Position numbers and translations under genes: made by a program. Shown here piece by piece: positions 25,761 to 36,800 of a DNA stretch of 64,000 bases. The notes beneath the pieces are model-generated. The model saw only the letters and a list, made by a program, of their open reading frames with translations. It searched no databases and was not told the DNA's origin. Source of the DNA: Toxorhynchites rutilus septentrionalis (taxonomy: Eukaryota; Arthropoda; Insecta; Diptera; Culicidae); the NCBI RefSeq assembly GCF_029784135.1, contig NC_073746.1:102130515-102194514 (forward strand). Direction: 5' to 3'. Each line of letters starts with the position of its first letter. Position 1 is the first letter of the stretch.

Positions 25761-26023
25761 GTTAAAAAAAAAGAAAATGCATAAAGTAAATTTCAGTACA
25801 TACACGGTTTTCAAATAATTATTTGATGACATACATCACTTTGCGAAAATTACCACACGCACCCTGTAACTATTTGACCGAATGTACACTGACGATTAAC
25901 CGTTATTTCGAATTGTTCTGCAACATTCAACAATTGTTTAAGCTATGTTCGATAGTTTAAACCGTGTCCACAATATCCTCACAAAAATCAAACTTCGATT
26001 ATTTTACCTAAAATATTAATATT

Positions 26024-26890
26024 CTATTGGCTATTGTTTTGAACAAAAGGTAATATTATGTGGATCATTAACAACATATGTTTCGGAATAGCATCGCCTT
26101 TAACCTTTTTGACCAGCTCCAAAATTTTTTCAAAAACATCGCAGGCAGCACGCACGACTTTCATCGGTATTTCATTCCAAGTTCGGAGAATCACGTCCTT
26201 GAACTGGGCCACAGTAGAAACCTTCTGCTCGTTCACTTTCTAGTTCTGGACCAGATTCGCAGTATGAGAAGGCACTCCGTTTTGCTGAAACACGTATTTA
26301 TCCTTCCTGTACAATCTTTCAAGTCAGGCTTCACGACAGTCCGAAGTAATCTTAAGAAGATTTCATACTTTGATCACTTGATGTGTAAAGTGTTCCTATT
26401 TATGTTCTTGTTTAACTAAGTTGGCCATTTATTGTAAACTTATTGTTATTTGTTACAAACACGAAAATATATCTGGTTTATATGCTTTTTTGAGTAGAAG
26501 ATTTATTAACTCAAAAGGGCTCATGAAAAATCATGTAATCATTAAGGCGTCGAGCTAGATGGAAATAAATGAATAAAACATCCGTTTTATAATATGAAGC
26601 GTTAGTCAAAAAAGCCAACCGTACAGTCTACCGTGCCGTGATAGTAGGAGAGCTGCCCTTCAATCAGTTTTTTCTTCGAAGCTTCGAAGCATGTTCAAGC
26701 ACATTGTGATCAGCGTAAAAGATCAGCGGCCATTTTACGTACAGAGCGTTGTGATTTTCGTCGAAATCGTACCCTAACTATCTTAATCACCCGCCCAGTT
26801 CTTGCTGAACGTTTTGGTGATTCTTTTCCGGTCAACCAACGAAGAAGTCTCACGGTACCTCTTAATGGTTCGGTAAATAAATTCACGTGT
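26024..26890 (-). pseudogene. IS630-Tc1-mariner transposase remnant
   Basis: On the minus strand: a TVKRYRETSSLVDRKR block near 26860 (end of HTH), a VRKMAADL block near 26730, FQQNGVPSHTANL near 26270 (usually FQQDGAPAHTA, so the second catalytic Asp is Asn here), and the C-terminal FKDVILRTWNEIPMKVVRA at 26150-26210. The order matches a full transposase of about 300 codons with large losses between blocks. Confidence 0.7.
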
Positions 26891-27835
26891 CACTAAATGT
26901 TGGCGCATCGAAGTGGATGTAATTTCCGCTTTTATATCAACTCTTGTTCTCCTCAAAATCTATTTTACCTTCATTCCTATCATCTGCCGGGTGTACCCGG
27001 GGGAGCGTTATCAGTACGCAACTCTACTCGACTGGCAGCACTATTCCATACACACAAAATTTACGGAGAAACCATTCTTTGACTGAAATATTACACAGAA
27101 GCCAAATGTTCAGCAGTGATGAATAGGTATAAAATCTTTATGTGATAATGTGTACCAAAGAAGATGAACCAACCAAATTGCCCAAAGATTGACCCTAAAG
27201 AATCTATATGGGCTTTGGGGAGGGCGATGCTGAAAAAAAATCATGAAACCAGCGGACAATGTTGGTACATTCAAAAAAGATTGACCTTAAGATTGTGCAT
27301 AGCGTTTGAGAAAAAGCTCTAGAACACGCTCTACTCTAGAAATCATGCAATCTGAACTAAATTTGGAAAGAAAACATTGTTTTTAACTGTATTTGAAAAT
27401 AAAATTTAAAGACATGTCGATCCTTGATTCTGTAATCCAACCTAAGGAAACAAATTGTGACTATGTCCAGCTTGTGTATTGATCTCTCAAGGACAGGAAT
27501 GATTTTATACGATGAAAATTAAATTAAATGAAAGGTATTTCAATATACTTTTCGGGGAACATACTTAGTGGCACCTCAAAATTAGAACTGTTTCTAAAAT
27601 AAATTATCAAAATCTCTAGAACACTTTTTTTTTCGATTTTAGAGATACATAATCGTTCTCATTTTTATGCTGATTGCGAAAAATTTACTAACTTTCTATT
27701 GTAACTTCAAAATCACCCGACCGACTTAGAACTAGGCTGACCAAATAGTTCAGAAATGAAAACGGAACACTTGGACCTAAAAAATAAACAAAAAGACACA
27801 AGCTTTGAAGAACGTCTAAAAAAAACTCACAGGAA
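26891..27835. other. No feature recognised
   Basis: AT-rich, short frames only, no terminal repeats detected. Confidence 0.4.
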
Positions 27836-27900
27836 GGTTGTGTCCGAGACACGACCGCATAGTTGATAATGATTTGGTGGTCCTGAGAAGGGCCGTTTTG
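27836..27900 (-). repeat. Family end hairpin next to a histone-like 3' stem-loop
   Basis: On the minus strand a stem-loop with arms GGTCGTGTC and GACACAACC (27848-27856 and 27836-27844) is followed by a run of eight T. Just upstream on the same strand is GGCCCTTCTCAGGACC (about 27880-27895), which resembles the metazoan histone mRNA 3' stem-loop GGYYYTNNNNARRRCC apart from one stem mismatch. No histone coding sequence was recognised. Confidence 0.4.
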
Positions 27901-28639
27901 TTTGGTTGTTGGGTATTGTTTGTTTACTCCACCAGTGCTTATAACTGAGTGATGATGACAGAAGGATGGTGATTGGTCGTTGTATGGTGCGTATCACAAT
28001 AGAAGATGACGAAGTGGAATGAGATATGATGAAAGCCGACTTCTGTGGCCCTGGACGAGATGGCTCCTGCGTTCTGTATGAATGAAATGGTGCGCCAGAA
28101 AAAAAAATCACCTATGTAACATAAGACAATTACCATTATCGAACACAATTATCAATTTTTCTCACCAGAAAAAATATGTTACATTATTATAGAGAAAATA
28201 TATTTGAAATAGAAAAGGTAATTTTCATTTTCTGCGTGTTTATTCAACCCATTTCCATTTACGCTTTAAACCCAACGGAACACAATGTGATTTTCAATTG
28301 GACTACCAGCACCTACTAATAATAATGTCACTCGCACGAGGGCTGCATAGATACATGCTGAATTTTGACACAATTTTCATCAATCACTCTAAATTTCTCA
28401 TTTGCCGACATTCTGTCATATTCACTAAAACAATGAGAACTGGACTACGTTGAATGTGATAAGAGTATAGGAAACACATGTGCGAATATAAAAGCGATGA
28501 AAGACGAACGAAAATTTAATGCTATTTGGGAAACATGCTTGGATGCGGCCGGTTGCAGCAGCAGCGGATATCAAATTGAAAAATATGCTGAAATTTACAT
28601 GTCAAATATCGCATGCGCATCCTTGACGAACTGAAAATG

Positions 28640-29070
28640 CGATTTGCTTATTCTAAAAAGTAAAGTATTTTATTTCAAATTTAAACTCTTCAACGCGGAG
28701 TTCCCCAAACAGCTGATAGATGATCTTTGTTGCTGATTCTTTAGTTTTGACAAAGTGAAATTAGGAAATGAACTGCGAGTGTTATATACGAAGTCTGAAT
28801 TTGCCAATAAAAAAAATATCGGAGATTATAATAACACTGATCGGTAGCACTCTTGACGATATTTTTTCGGAAATTATTTTACTCGCAAAGCTAATACTAA
28901 CGCTTTCATCAACCACAGCATCCGTCGAACGAAGTTTTTCTGTTCTCCGTAGACTGATGACCTACTTAAGATCAACGATGGGAGAGGAGCGACTCGAAAA
29001 GCTTATAGTTATGGCTATTGAGAATAAAATGCTTTTCGAGCTCCAACTTTTTTTTTCTTTTTTTTTTTAG
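28640..29070 (+). pseudogene. hAT transposase C-terminal remnant
   Basis: The frame at 28768-29070 contains TTASVERSFSVLRRLMTYLR followed by STMGEERLEKLIV, the conserved hAT C-terminal dimerisation region. Weaker similarity (AEFPKQLIDDL, GNELRVLYE) extends upstream to about 28640 with frameshifts. The N-terminal zinc finger and catalytic core are absent. Confidence 0.8.
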
Positions 29071-29559
29071 AAACAGAATTGACCGATTTGCCCTTTGCAC
29101 AGAACGAATAATTTCATCACTGTATCGCTAGAAGAAATTCAATTAAAAAAATAATTTGTCCCCGAAAACAACACTGTAATATTATTTTTAAAAAAATATC
29201 CTATCATACTCCATTGCGCATTTAAACTTATGCAATGTTATATTGAATTTAGATACAACATATATCAACTACGCATGACTCTGAAAAATAGCTCTTAATT
29301 CGAACAATACTATTAAAAAGGGTGAACAACTGCCGAATTAGAAATAAGGAACTTTTGCTCAACAGTATGATTTTATCTCCGAAAGCTAAACCAAAGATGT
29401 AAAGCTTAGACTGCGTCACTTGCACTGTAAAATATGTATTCAAATAACAAAACATCTGAATAAAAATGCATTTAAGTTGTAAAAAAAATTAAAAATAGCT
29501 CAAATTTAGACCAAAAATTAAAAATAGTTCAAAATGACCTCCTTTTAATTCATCCTCAT

Positions 29560-30780
29560 TTATCAAGTTTCTAGAGAATCAAGGTATAAAAGTTTTGAAG
29601 AGCCCTCCGTATAACCCGCAAAGCAACGGACAGGCTGAAAGGATGGTGCGACTAATCAAGGAAGTATTTAAAAAATATTTACTAGACCCACGGAGGCAAA
29701 AGATGGACACAGAGAAAAAAGTCAACAATTTCCTCTTTAATTACCGTAATACTTGTTTGGATAATGGTCAATTTTCTTCAGAGCGAGTTTTCACTTTTAA
29801 ACCAAAAACAGATTTGGATCTCATTAACCCTAAAAAACACTACAAAAGACAATTCACAGCATGATGAAACATACCTTAAAGATCGAATTACGTTTGGTGG
29901 AAGAGCCTTTTGATCGAAAATCTACAAGAATTTTGTTCGATCGAATCTCGCCAGAGTTCCTAGTGAACCAAGATACCGAAAATGATTATCAACAACAGTA
30001 GGCAATTCAAAGCGACGAAGAAGATTTTTACGGGTTTGTATCGGACTCCAATTTGTTCGATGCAGCCGTTCGATCCAGCTCAACTAGTGTTCCAAACAGC
30101 CCAGTTGAAATAGAACATTCTGAACGGTTCCCGGAATAAATCGCCACAGAAAACGACTGCAACAGAAACCACCGCTTATAAAATGTGTAGTAGGCTATAA
30201 ATATTGTGGCGCGGTATTGTATTTCAAAACAAGAATTAACCGGGCAAACGTATCGCCCCAGGCAAACGTAACGCCCCGGGCAGACGTATACCGTCCGACG
30301 CTCGCTAGAGCTCGGTCGGACATTGCTAAAGGATCGTATCCTATGTTTCAAACTAACCGGGCAATCAGTGGATCCCAGGTTTGCGTGCGAGACACCGCCG
30401 CTTCCGACGGCGGGTCGGCGGTGGACTCGGATTGCGTCATCTTGGCGGCATGGGCCGCCTCGATTCCTTATCCTCGCCAAATGGGGACTTCGTCCCCATT
30501 ACATTGTCCTCAGAATAAATTTCGAAAAACGAGAACAAGAGAATAAATTTATAATAGAAATGTGAGGCACATGATGTTTTTCCCGCGCCAAATATTTCTA
30601 GCCTACTACACTTTTTCTAAGCGGTTGTTTCTGTTGCAGTTGTTTACTGTGGCGATTTATTCCGGTCACCATTCTGAACATAGGCGACAAGAAATAGAAT
30701 CGGAAAGAAAATCCGGAACGCGAAAACGTAAACACCCTCAGACGCCTCCACTAAGGCGATCGAAACGAAGTTAGATTAGT
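29560..30780 (+). mobile_element. Gypsy-type pol 3' fragment (integrase C-terminus) interrupted by a MITE
   Basis: Positions 29593-29864 encode SPPYNPQSNGQAERMVRLIK, the integrase segment with the last catalytic Glu, and the following helix of LTR-retrotransposon integrases. After a frameshift an acidic tail runs to about 30125. It resumes at 30680 with RKRKHPQTPPLRRSKRS and a stop at 30774, a basic C-terminus. The 545 bp between are a MITE with its own target duplication. RT and RNase H are missing. Confidence 0.75.
30126..30670. mobile_element. MITE/foldback, 545 bp, 9-bp target duplication
   Basis: ATTCTGAAC at 30117-30125 is repeated exactly at 30671-30679. Ends GGTTCCCGGAATAAATCGCC and, inverted, GGTGACCGGAATAAATCGCC continue as imperfect inverted repeats of about 95 bp. 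The 9-bp duplication suggests Mutator-like mobilisation, or 8 bp plus chance. The interior (30230-30546) is GC-rich and full of short hairpins such as AATGGGGAC-TTC-GTCCCCATT at about 30478-30498. Confidence 0.85.
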
Positions 30781-31006
30781 AGGAAACGTAGCGAGTTTGT
30801 TTATTTTTGAATTTATTATTTCGATTGACATAAGTGATTGTTCTGAGACACCCACTAGCGGGCTAGATATCAAAAACAAACAACTGTTCTGATGTATTGT
30901 TTATATAACACTTAAAAGGACTAATAAAGGGGAACTGAGTCAGTTAGAAGACGACAACCAAACTCTAAAGTGTTGAGATAAATATGAAAGAAAATTATAG
31001 TATGTA
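30781..31006 (+). other. Possible LTR or 3' region of the Gypsy fragment
   Basis: After the pol stop there is TATATAA at 30902 and TCAGTT at 30940, a promoter-like pair but 40 bp apart, wider than usual. No LTR partner is present in the window, so an LTR identity is a guess. Confidence 0.3.
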
Positions 31007-31932
31007 GGGGTAGTGGGGGCAAATTGGTCATGGGGGGCAAAGTGGTCACCTGCTTGTTTGGTAGTATAACTATTGACTATAGATGCCGTATTGATAGTCA
31101 CCTCATATTTGAAGAATTTAATGACTTTCGAGTCACTCTGTACTTCAGTAGAGCTGTCGCATGTCTAAATACAAATAAAAACAGAAATTACTCTCTCGAT
31201 AGCCATTCGGCCGTAGTTCAGTGCGCATGGTATCTAAGGAATTTCTCGTGAAATTTAGTTTATTCAATCTGATATATTGGACTAATCATCAGTTTGGACA
31301 ACTGTTCGCATATTCTAGGAGAGGTGAACAGATATTTTGTTCAATCTCAGCGATTAATTAGCATAGACATTATTTTGATGTTTGGGGGCAAAGTGGTCAT
31401 AGGTGAATAGCAACTTACAGTTTTCTGTTTACTAAAGCTGATTTACCTCATCACATTCTGCGCTTGAAGAAGATCCTTTTGTGGCTTTGACCTTAGATAA
31501 ATATGTCATTCCAACTAAACCAAGCCTCATTATGCGGAACGTTATGTGTTTCTTACTATGTTTTTGTATGCAAGAGAAAATTTAAATTGAGACTCTAGGT
31601 GAATAGGCCAAGCTTATTTCATACATGTACCTATCATGAAATTATATCAAATATGATTTGAACAAATTTGGACGAAAAAAACGTATAAATCTATCCCATT
31701 CAGAGTGATATGTGCGAGTGACTACTTTACCTCCAAGCAAAAAAAAATCGATTTTTCACCTTTTTTCTAATGATGAAAAGTGTACTATTTTGAATTTTTA
31801 TAGTAAAAGCCGTTTGCTGTCTTGAAGAACAATGAGTTGAATTATAATATTCTTCGAGAAACGGGAATTGAATCGGTATGTGGGCGCTGGAAATGGGCAT
31901 ATACCTTAGGGTGACCACTATGCCCCCACTTT
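31007..31932. mobile_element. ~920-bp MITE, copy 1
   Basis: It starts GGGGTAGTGGGGGC after TA (31005-31006) and is almost identical to 37412-38331. The 3' end is clipped: gcccccactt joins tttgtctatggcg directly, whereas copy 2 has ccccttacatg between. The string gggggcaaagtggtca occurs at the left end, in the middle (about 31384) and, inverted, at the right end. No transposase. Confidence 0.8.
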
Positions 31933-31975
31933 GTTTGTCTATGGCGCTGTACCACATTAATTGAAATTTGACCCC

Positions 31976-33050
31976 TTTCCAGAAATGCTTGAAATACGAT
32001 GAAAAACGAGATAGTTCAGACAATCCATTAAAATTCTTGCATAAAGAGAACAATATTCGGGCACTAATTTACCCCCCTTTTGCAATTTTGAGTAAAGGTT
32101 TTGGGTTACCATCAATGTCCTGGAAAAAAGGTAATGAAGATTGTCGAGCTTCGAGTGACATAGCATGCGCTGCCATAACTACTTCGCAAATAGTGACGTC
32201 AGTCGTTGTGTTTATCTTTGATTGCCCATCACATCCATGTAAAAATTCTATTTTCAGGAAGTAATTCATCAATTAAAAACGTACATATTTGTAGAGCTCC
32301 CGCTGAATATGGGGCTAATATGATAGCGTGTAGTGAATATTTGTGAAATCACGTCGAAAAAGACGGATAAAAGTGATATTTCCATGTGCCATTTTCACTC
32401 CCCCACGTTCATAGAAACAAACGAAGTTTCATTATTTTACCTTTATGAAGTTAATGTTTCGAAAGCTCTCAGTGTCGGTGTGTATGTTGTGAGATAATGA
32501 TCACCAATTAATCGAAATTTCACCGAAAATGTTACTGCTTTCAAGAACTAAGCTTACGACTGTTCTCTGGACCTTTTTTCCACATTAATAATCGAAATAA
32601 GCCACGATATAATTGTCATCTGTCAAAAAACAACCAGTTGAATGATTTCATGAGAATTTTGGCTCAAATTATCATGCGATCGTGAGTACTTTCAACACTG
32701 TTTTGTTTCTTCCATATAAATTCCATATTGAATGCAAATAATTACGACACGATATTTTGCTTGCCAATACACTTCGCCTACTGCTTCACCTCTATATGTA
32801 TCTCATTGGGTTACCATGTAGGTGCACAACTATTCAATATACTCACTAGACGCCACTGATCTATACACGATGTGAAAAGTAATGAGAGCACTGCTAGGGC
32901 ATCTTTGAACAGAATTCTGTTCTGCAACGCTGGCGCCATTTGTTCAATAGCGGTTGCTTTAGAAAGCTTACAATGTACACAAATACCACAAATACTGCAC
33001 CATGAATTAAAGTTCAACATTTGACAGCTTTTGGTTTGAATCGTTACATA
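31976..33050. other. Non-coding DNA upstream of TMEM242
   Basis: No exon or element recognised. The last 100-200 bp before 33106 presumably hold the TMEM242 promoter and 5' UTR. No TATA/initiator pair stood out. Confidence 0.4.
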
Positions 33051-33105
33051 AAATAAATAAACAATTGTGCCAGACCTGCTTAGATAAGTTATCACGGAAA
33101 AAAAT

Positions 33106-33184
33106 ATGGAAACTCCTGTCGAATCAAGCCCCAAATTACAACGACGAGAACTTTCAGAGGAGGATCGAAAGTATCGCTATCGAG
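33106..33184 (+). CDS. TMEM242: TMEM242 exon 1
   Basis: Starts METPVESSPKLQRREL; the upstream context AAAATATGG is acceptable for initiation. It ends after the first base of an Ala codon, and the donor is GGTATTG. Confidence 0.9.
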
Positions 33185-33686
33185 GTATTGCAAAGTCACA
33201 AAATAATTAAGTTAAAATTAATTGCATCGTTATTATTACTACTCTCATTTTAAGCTGCCGCCTTTCTAGCCGGTGTTGCGGGAATTTCAGCGGTGGCCGG
33301 TTTCAGCAAAACCATTATGTCGTCGAAGAAAGCCGATCCACAGTTCTTCGAAAAGGGTGTGCAAGGAAGCATTGCAATGCAGGAGACGGGCGCCAGTCTT
33401 GCCATGCGGGCACTCGGCTGGGGAACATTATACGCCTTCATTGGTACAGGTACCATTTGTTACGGAATTTGGAAGCTATCGGGAGCTTCAAATGTGAGCA
33501 GTGTATTTTGGTGGCATGAATGGAAGTTTCAAAAAAAATTTCTTTCAGATGAAGGAATTCAGGGAATCAGTCGGGAGCATTTTTCCTAAAGTACCCAAAA
33601 ATGATCCTCCCAGGAGCAGAACGGAATTTGATGGACTCACTGATCTTATGAAATATTTGTCAACGTGGGGCAAAGAAGAAAAATGA
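33106..33686 (+). CDS. TMEM242: Transmembrane protein 242, 3 exons
   Basis: Exons 33106-33184, 33255-33493 and 33549-33686 join to 151 codons plus stop. Introns are GT-AG (donors at 33185 and 33494; acceptors ending at 33254 and 33548) and frames join cleanly. The product has a short charged N-terminus, a first hydrophobic segment at about residues 28-44 (FLAGVAGISAVAGF), the conserved ETGASLAMRALGWGTLYAF block at 70-88 continuing into a second membrane span to about residue 101, and a C-terminal MKEFRESVGSIFPKVPKN tail. Order and motifs match the TMEM242 family, known in mammals as an inner-mitochondrial-membrane factor that helps assemble the ATP synthase c-ring. It converges on the IKK gene, with 158 bp between stop codons. 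Confidence 0.93.
33255..33493 (+). CDS. TMEM242: TMEM242 exon 2
   Basis: Carries both membrane segments. The acceptor is CATTTTAAG and the donor AATGTGAGC, phase 0 at the 3' side. Confidence 0.92.
33549..33686 (+). CDS. TMEM242: TMEM242 exon 3
   Basis: The acceptor is TTTCTTTCAG. It encodes the conserved tail from MKEFRESVG to the stop at 33684-33686. Confidence 0.92.
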   Translation: MKEFRESVGSIFPKVPKNDPPRSRTEFDGLTDLMKYLSTWGKEEK

Positions 33687-33717
33687 AGTGTTGTTTTGTG
33701 TGTAAGTTAGATTCATA

Positions 33718-33726
33718 TTTATTAAA
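33718..33726. terminator. Interlocked polyadenylation signals of convergent genes
   Basis: The 9-bp block TTTATTAAA contains AATAAA on the minus strand (33718-33723), 122 bp past the IKK stop, and ATTAAA on the plus strand (33721-33726), 35 bp past the TMEM242 stop. Both 3' UTRs should therefore overlap. Confidence 0.65.
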
Positions 33727-33844
33727 CTGTATCTTGTAAATATAATAAGAAAATACAACAAAACTTTTGAAATGCACTTTTCTAGAAGACCAATGACGTA
33801 TCACATTCGGGGATTGGGTGTTTCAGAGAACAAATACTATCCAT

Positions 33845-33887
33845 TCATTTCGTTAAATCGAATCCATCGTGGATTAAGTCCTCCGTC
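33845..33887 (-). CDS. IKK2: IKK exon 5, C-terminal 14 codons
   Basis: The acceptor TATATAATTTCAG joins in frame to [14 protein letters not shown] and stop. This short acidic/hydrophobic tail sits where the NEMO-binding segment lies in vertebrate IKK-beta, but I see no clear match to that motif. Confidence 0.75.
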
Positions 33888-36800
33888 CTGAAATTATATA
33901 ATATTAGATCTGATAAACACTTTCTCAATCATACTAACGTCATTATAAGCGAATCGTTAGCTGTTATCAAAGAATCCACATCGGGTCCCTCTCCGAAACA
34001 GAGTAAACTTTTGCTAATCGATTTCTCGCCTAGAGAATCTTGTAGAGTGGTCACGCTTCCCCCGACGTGAAATTTTGGACAATTCGGCAACTCGCCATCG
34101 TTCAGAATAGGGGATCCCAAACTCATGACATCCATTATTCGCTCTATGTCGGGAATAACTGGTTGATTGCTCTTGACTAAGTTTTGCATTAGATTCCAGA
34201 TATTGTCGTTATGTTCGAGCGTCATTTTGGCGAGCTCCTTCTTGAACTTTTCTCCATGTTCCAAAGCCATTCCCATTGTTTTTCGTATCTCCTGCATCTC
34301 GCTACGTATGTCAACCAGCTGCCTGTGAATGCAACAAAAGGAAGGATGATTTTTTGAGTCAAAATTACCCACACCGAAAAACTAACTGTTGCAACTCCTT
34401 GAACGAATAATCACGCAGCAAAACGTCCCGCTTCTTGAGACATTCGTAAACTGCCTGCAGCAGATCGATATGCGATTTTTCGTGTGTACTTTTCTCCAGT
34501 ATTTGTACCCGAACAATTTCAAACCGACTGGCCAGCGCCTTCAGATTGAAATAATCCTGTTGGTCGTAATCCTTGAGCAGCTGGTGGTAAACCGCGTCGC
34601 GGCTTCTCTTCAGCACCGATTCGTACCGCCGGGTGATTTTGTCGGCCACCTCCAGAAGCTTCAGAACATTGGACTCCATACGGCCGCACCGCTCTTCCCA
34701 CAGGGTGAATGATTGGTCTATAATGTTTACTGGGATCTGGAAGAAGTGAAATAAATTGGCATGAATTCAAGACCATTTAGGTAATGTTTTTGAAAACATT
34801 GTGCAGGGCAGCAAGCATAAAGTAATACCAACTTGTCTTGAGATAAGAATGTGCACGGGAGGAACAATCTCAAATGAGTTTGCTACCGGTAGCGTGATAA
34901 TTTTTGCATCATTGATCAATATCAAAATTTAAAAAAAAACAAAAATTTCGGTTTTGATTTTTTTTATTTATTCAAAAAGGGGGTATTGCTGAGAGTCTTA
35001 CACTATGTTAATCATCGATCGAGTTTCCACTTACTGCAACTACGGTCTCCATACGCTTCCGTAACGCACGACAGGTGTTAATAATGTAACATGAATCCAT
35101 TCCTCTTCAGGTACGGGACAATTTTTGTCTGAGGCTTGCTGTACTCGTGCAGTGTTCAGAACAGGCCTGGCCATTCATGATACTGGGTAATCCAGCGAAT
35201 CAAGAACGGGGCTGGATGGCCGCCATATATCCTCCGTCCTGAACGGTAGATGTTCTTGTAACCACTTCTGAGTGGTTGCTCGACTCGTAGCTCCTTGATG
35301 CGGTTGGTAATCAGTTGAGTTTTTGACGTAGGACTACGTCTAACCGTTCAATATAGGGGCCCATTTCAATATTTCGGCGTGAAAAAGTGTTCAGTTTTTG
35401 AACGCTAATAATTCCTCAAATAGTAAATGGATTTTGGTTCCCAATACACACATTGATAGGAAATATTCTCAGCAATTGTTTATATGCTACACATTACGGT
35501 TTTTCAGATCATATAAAGTTCAAATAGATGAAAAATTGGAAGAAAGAATTTTCTACTTTCCCATACATTTTGTCTGCGCTCCTGCAGCAAACAGTTATTC
35601 ATTACAAGCAACCACGGGTACGGGCGAAACTTGGACGAGTTGAAGGAGGGGGACAAAAAGAGATTGTAAATAAATATAGGCGGTCGCTACAACGTTAACT
35701 ATCTTATATATATAAAAATCTCGTGTCACGGTGTTTGTTACCGAACCCCTCCGAAACGGCTCGACCGATTTTGATGAAATTATATTCAAAATACTTGGTA
35801 GGTATGAGAATAGGTTGTAAACTATATATGATACCGGTAGGATACCGATAACCATACATTTAATACCAAATAGGGTGGCTCTATGCAGAAAAAAAGATCA
35901 ATTTATGGTCGACATATACGCGAAGGTAGAGATTGAACGACTGCAATTCTTACTACACAATCAACAAAAGCGGTGCGAGGAATAATACATTCACTTGCGA
36001 GACACTATCATGAGCAACGCCGACACAGCTTTAGTTATAGCCAGGCCAAAGCGCAATGCATTGTCATGACATTGCGCGTGTGTTCAAACACAAAATGAAG
36101 TTCGATCGTATTCGTCCCCACATATTGTTGGTTGTATTCTGTTGAATGGAAAAAGCGCAATTTTGCATTCTGTTCAAGCTCAAGTCCAATCGAGTTGAGC
36201 AAATGAGCAACCTTGCCACGCAATTCGACGTAAACAACATTGGTCTCCATGTTCCATTTCTATGAAGCAAAAATAGTAATGGTTTTTCGGGTGGAATAAA
36301 CACGCAAAATTTAGCATTCAAACACATTCAAAACAAATTTAGCATCCAAACGAAATCGAATAATAATTTTCATTCAAATTTCAACAATTTAGAATTATTT
36401 CCGGAATGATGTCGATCAGATAGAGAGTAAATTGAACCACAAATACGGATCACTTATTTTGACCATTGTTTCGCGACAAGGCGAACGAATTTAAGAGTGT
36501 AAAAGTCGATTTCGATCGAATTGTAAAATCCGATCACTCATATGCATATATGAATATTGAGTTCTACAAATCGGTGAAGAGTAATAAAAACATCCATGAA
36601 TAAAGGAGGCAATATGGCTGTGTTCCAAACTTAGATTACCGATGTGAATACTCCTCGATTGAATGACAACGATAAAATAACGCGATTCCTAACAAGCCGA
36701 TTAATCAGCTCCATTGAAGTTAGCTGGCGTATCGCTGTTTTCCAAATTATGAACGAGACCAAGCTGTTATAAACTAAGCCATGTTGAAAATCACATTCAC

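Noticed and set aside
30360..30510. Bacterial contamination or terminator hairpins
   Set aside because: The GC-rich block is enclosed by inverted repeats and a 9-bp target duplication within a mosquito retroelement, so it is part of a transposed unit.
33929..34372. Independent 147-codon minus-strand gene
   Set aside because: Its first residues are intron sequence. From QLVDIRSEM onward it is IKK exon 4, joined in phase to exon 3.
35398..35643. Conserved ~80-100 codon ORF also present at 48123-48428
   Set aside because: Both copies are open but lack an ATG at the start, and their differences change amino acids freely. They are the heads of a non-coding repeat family.
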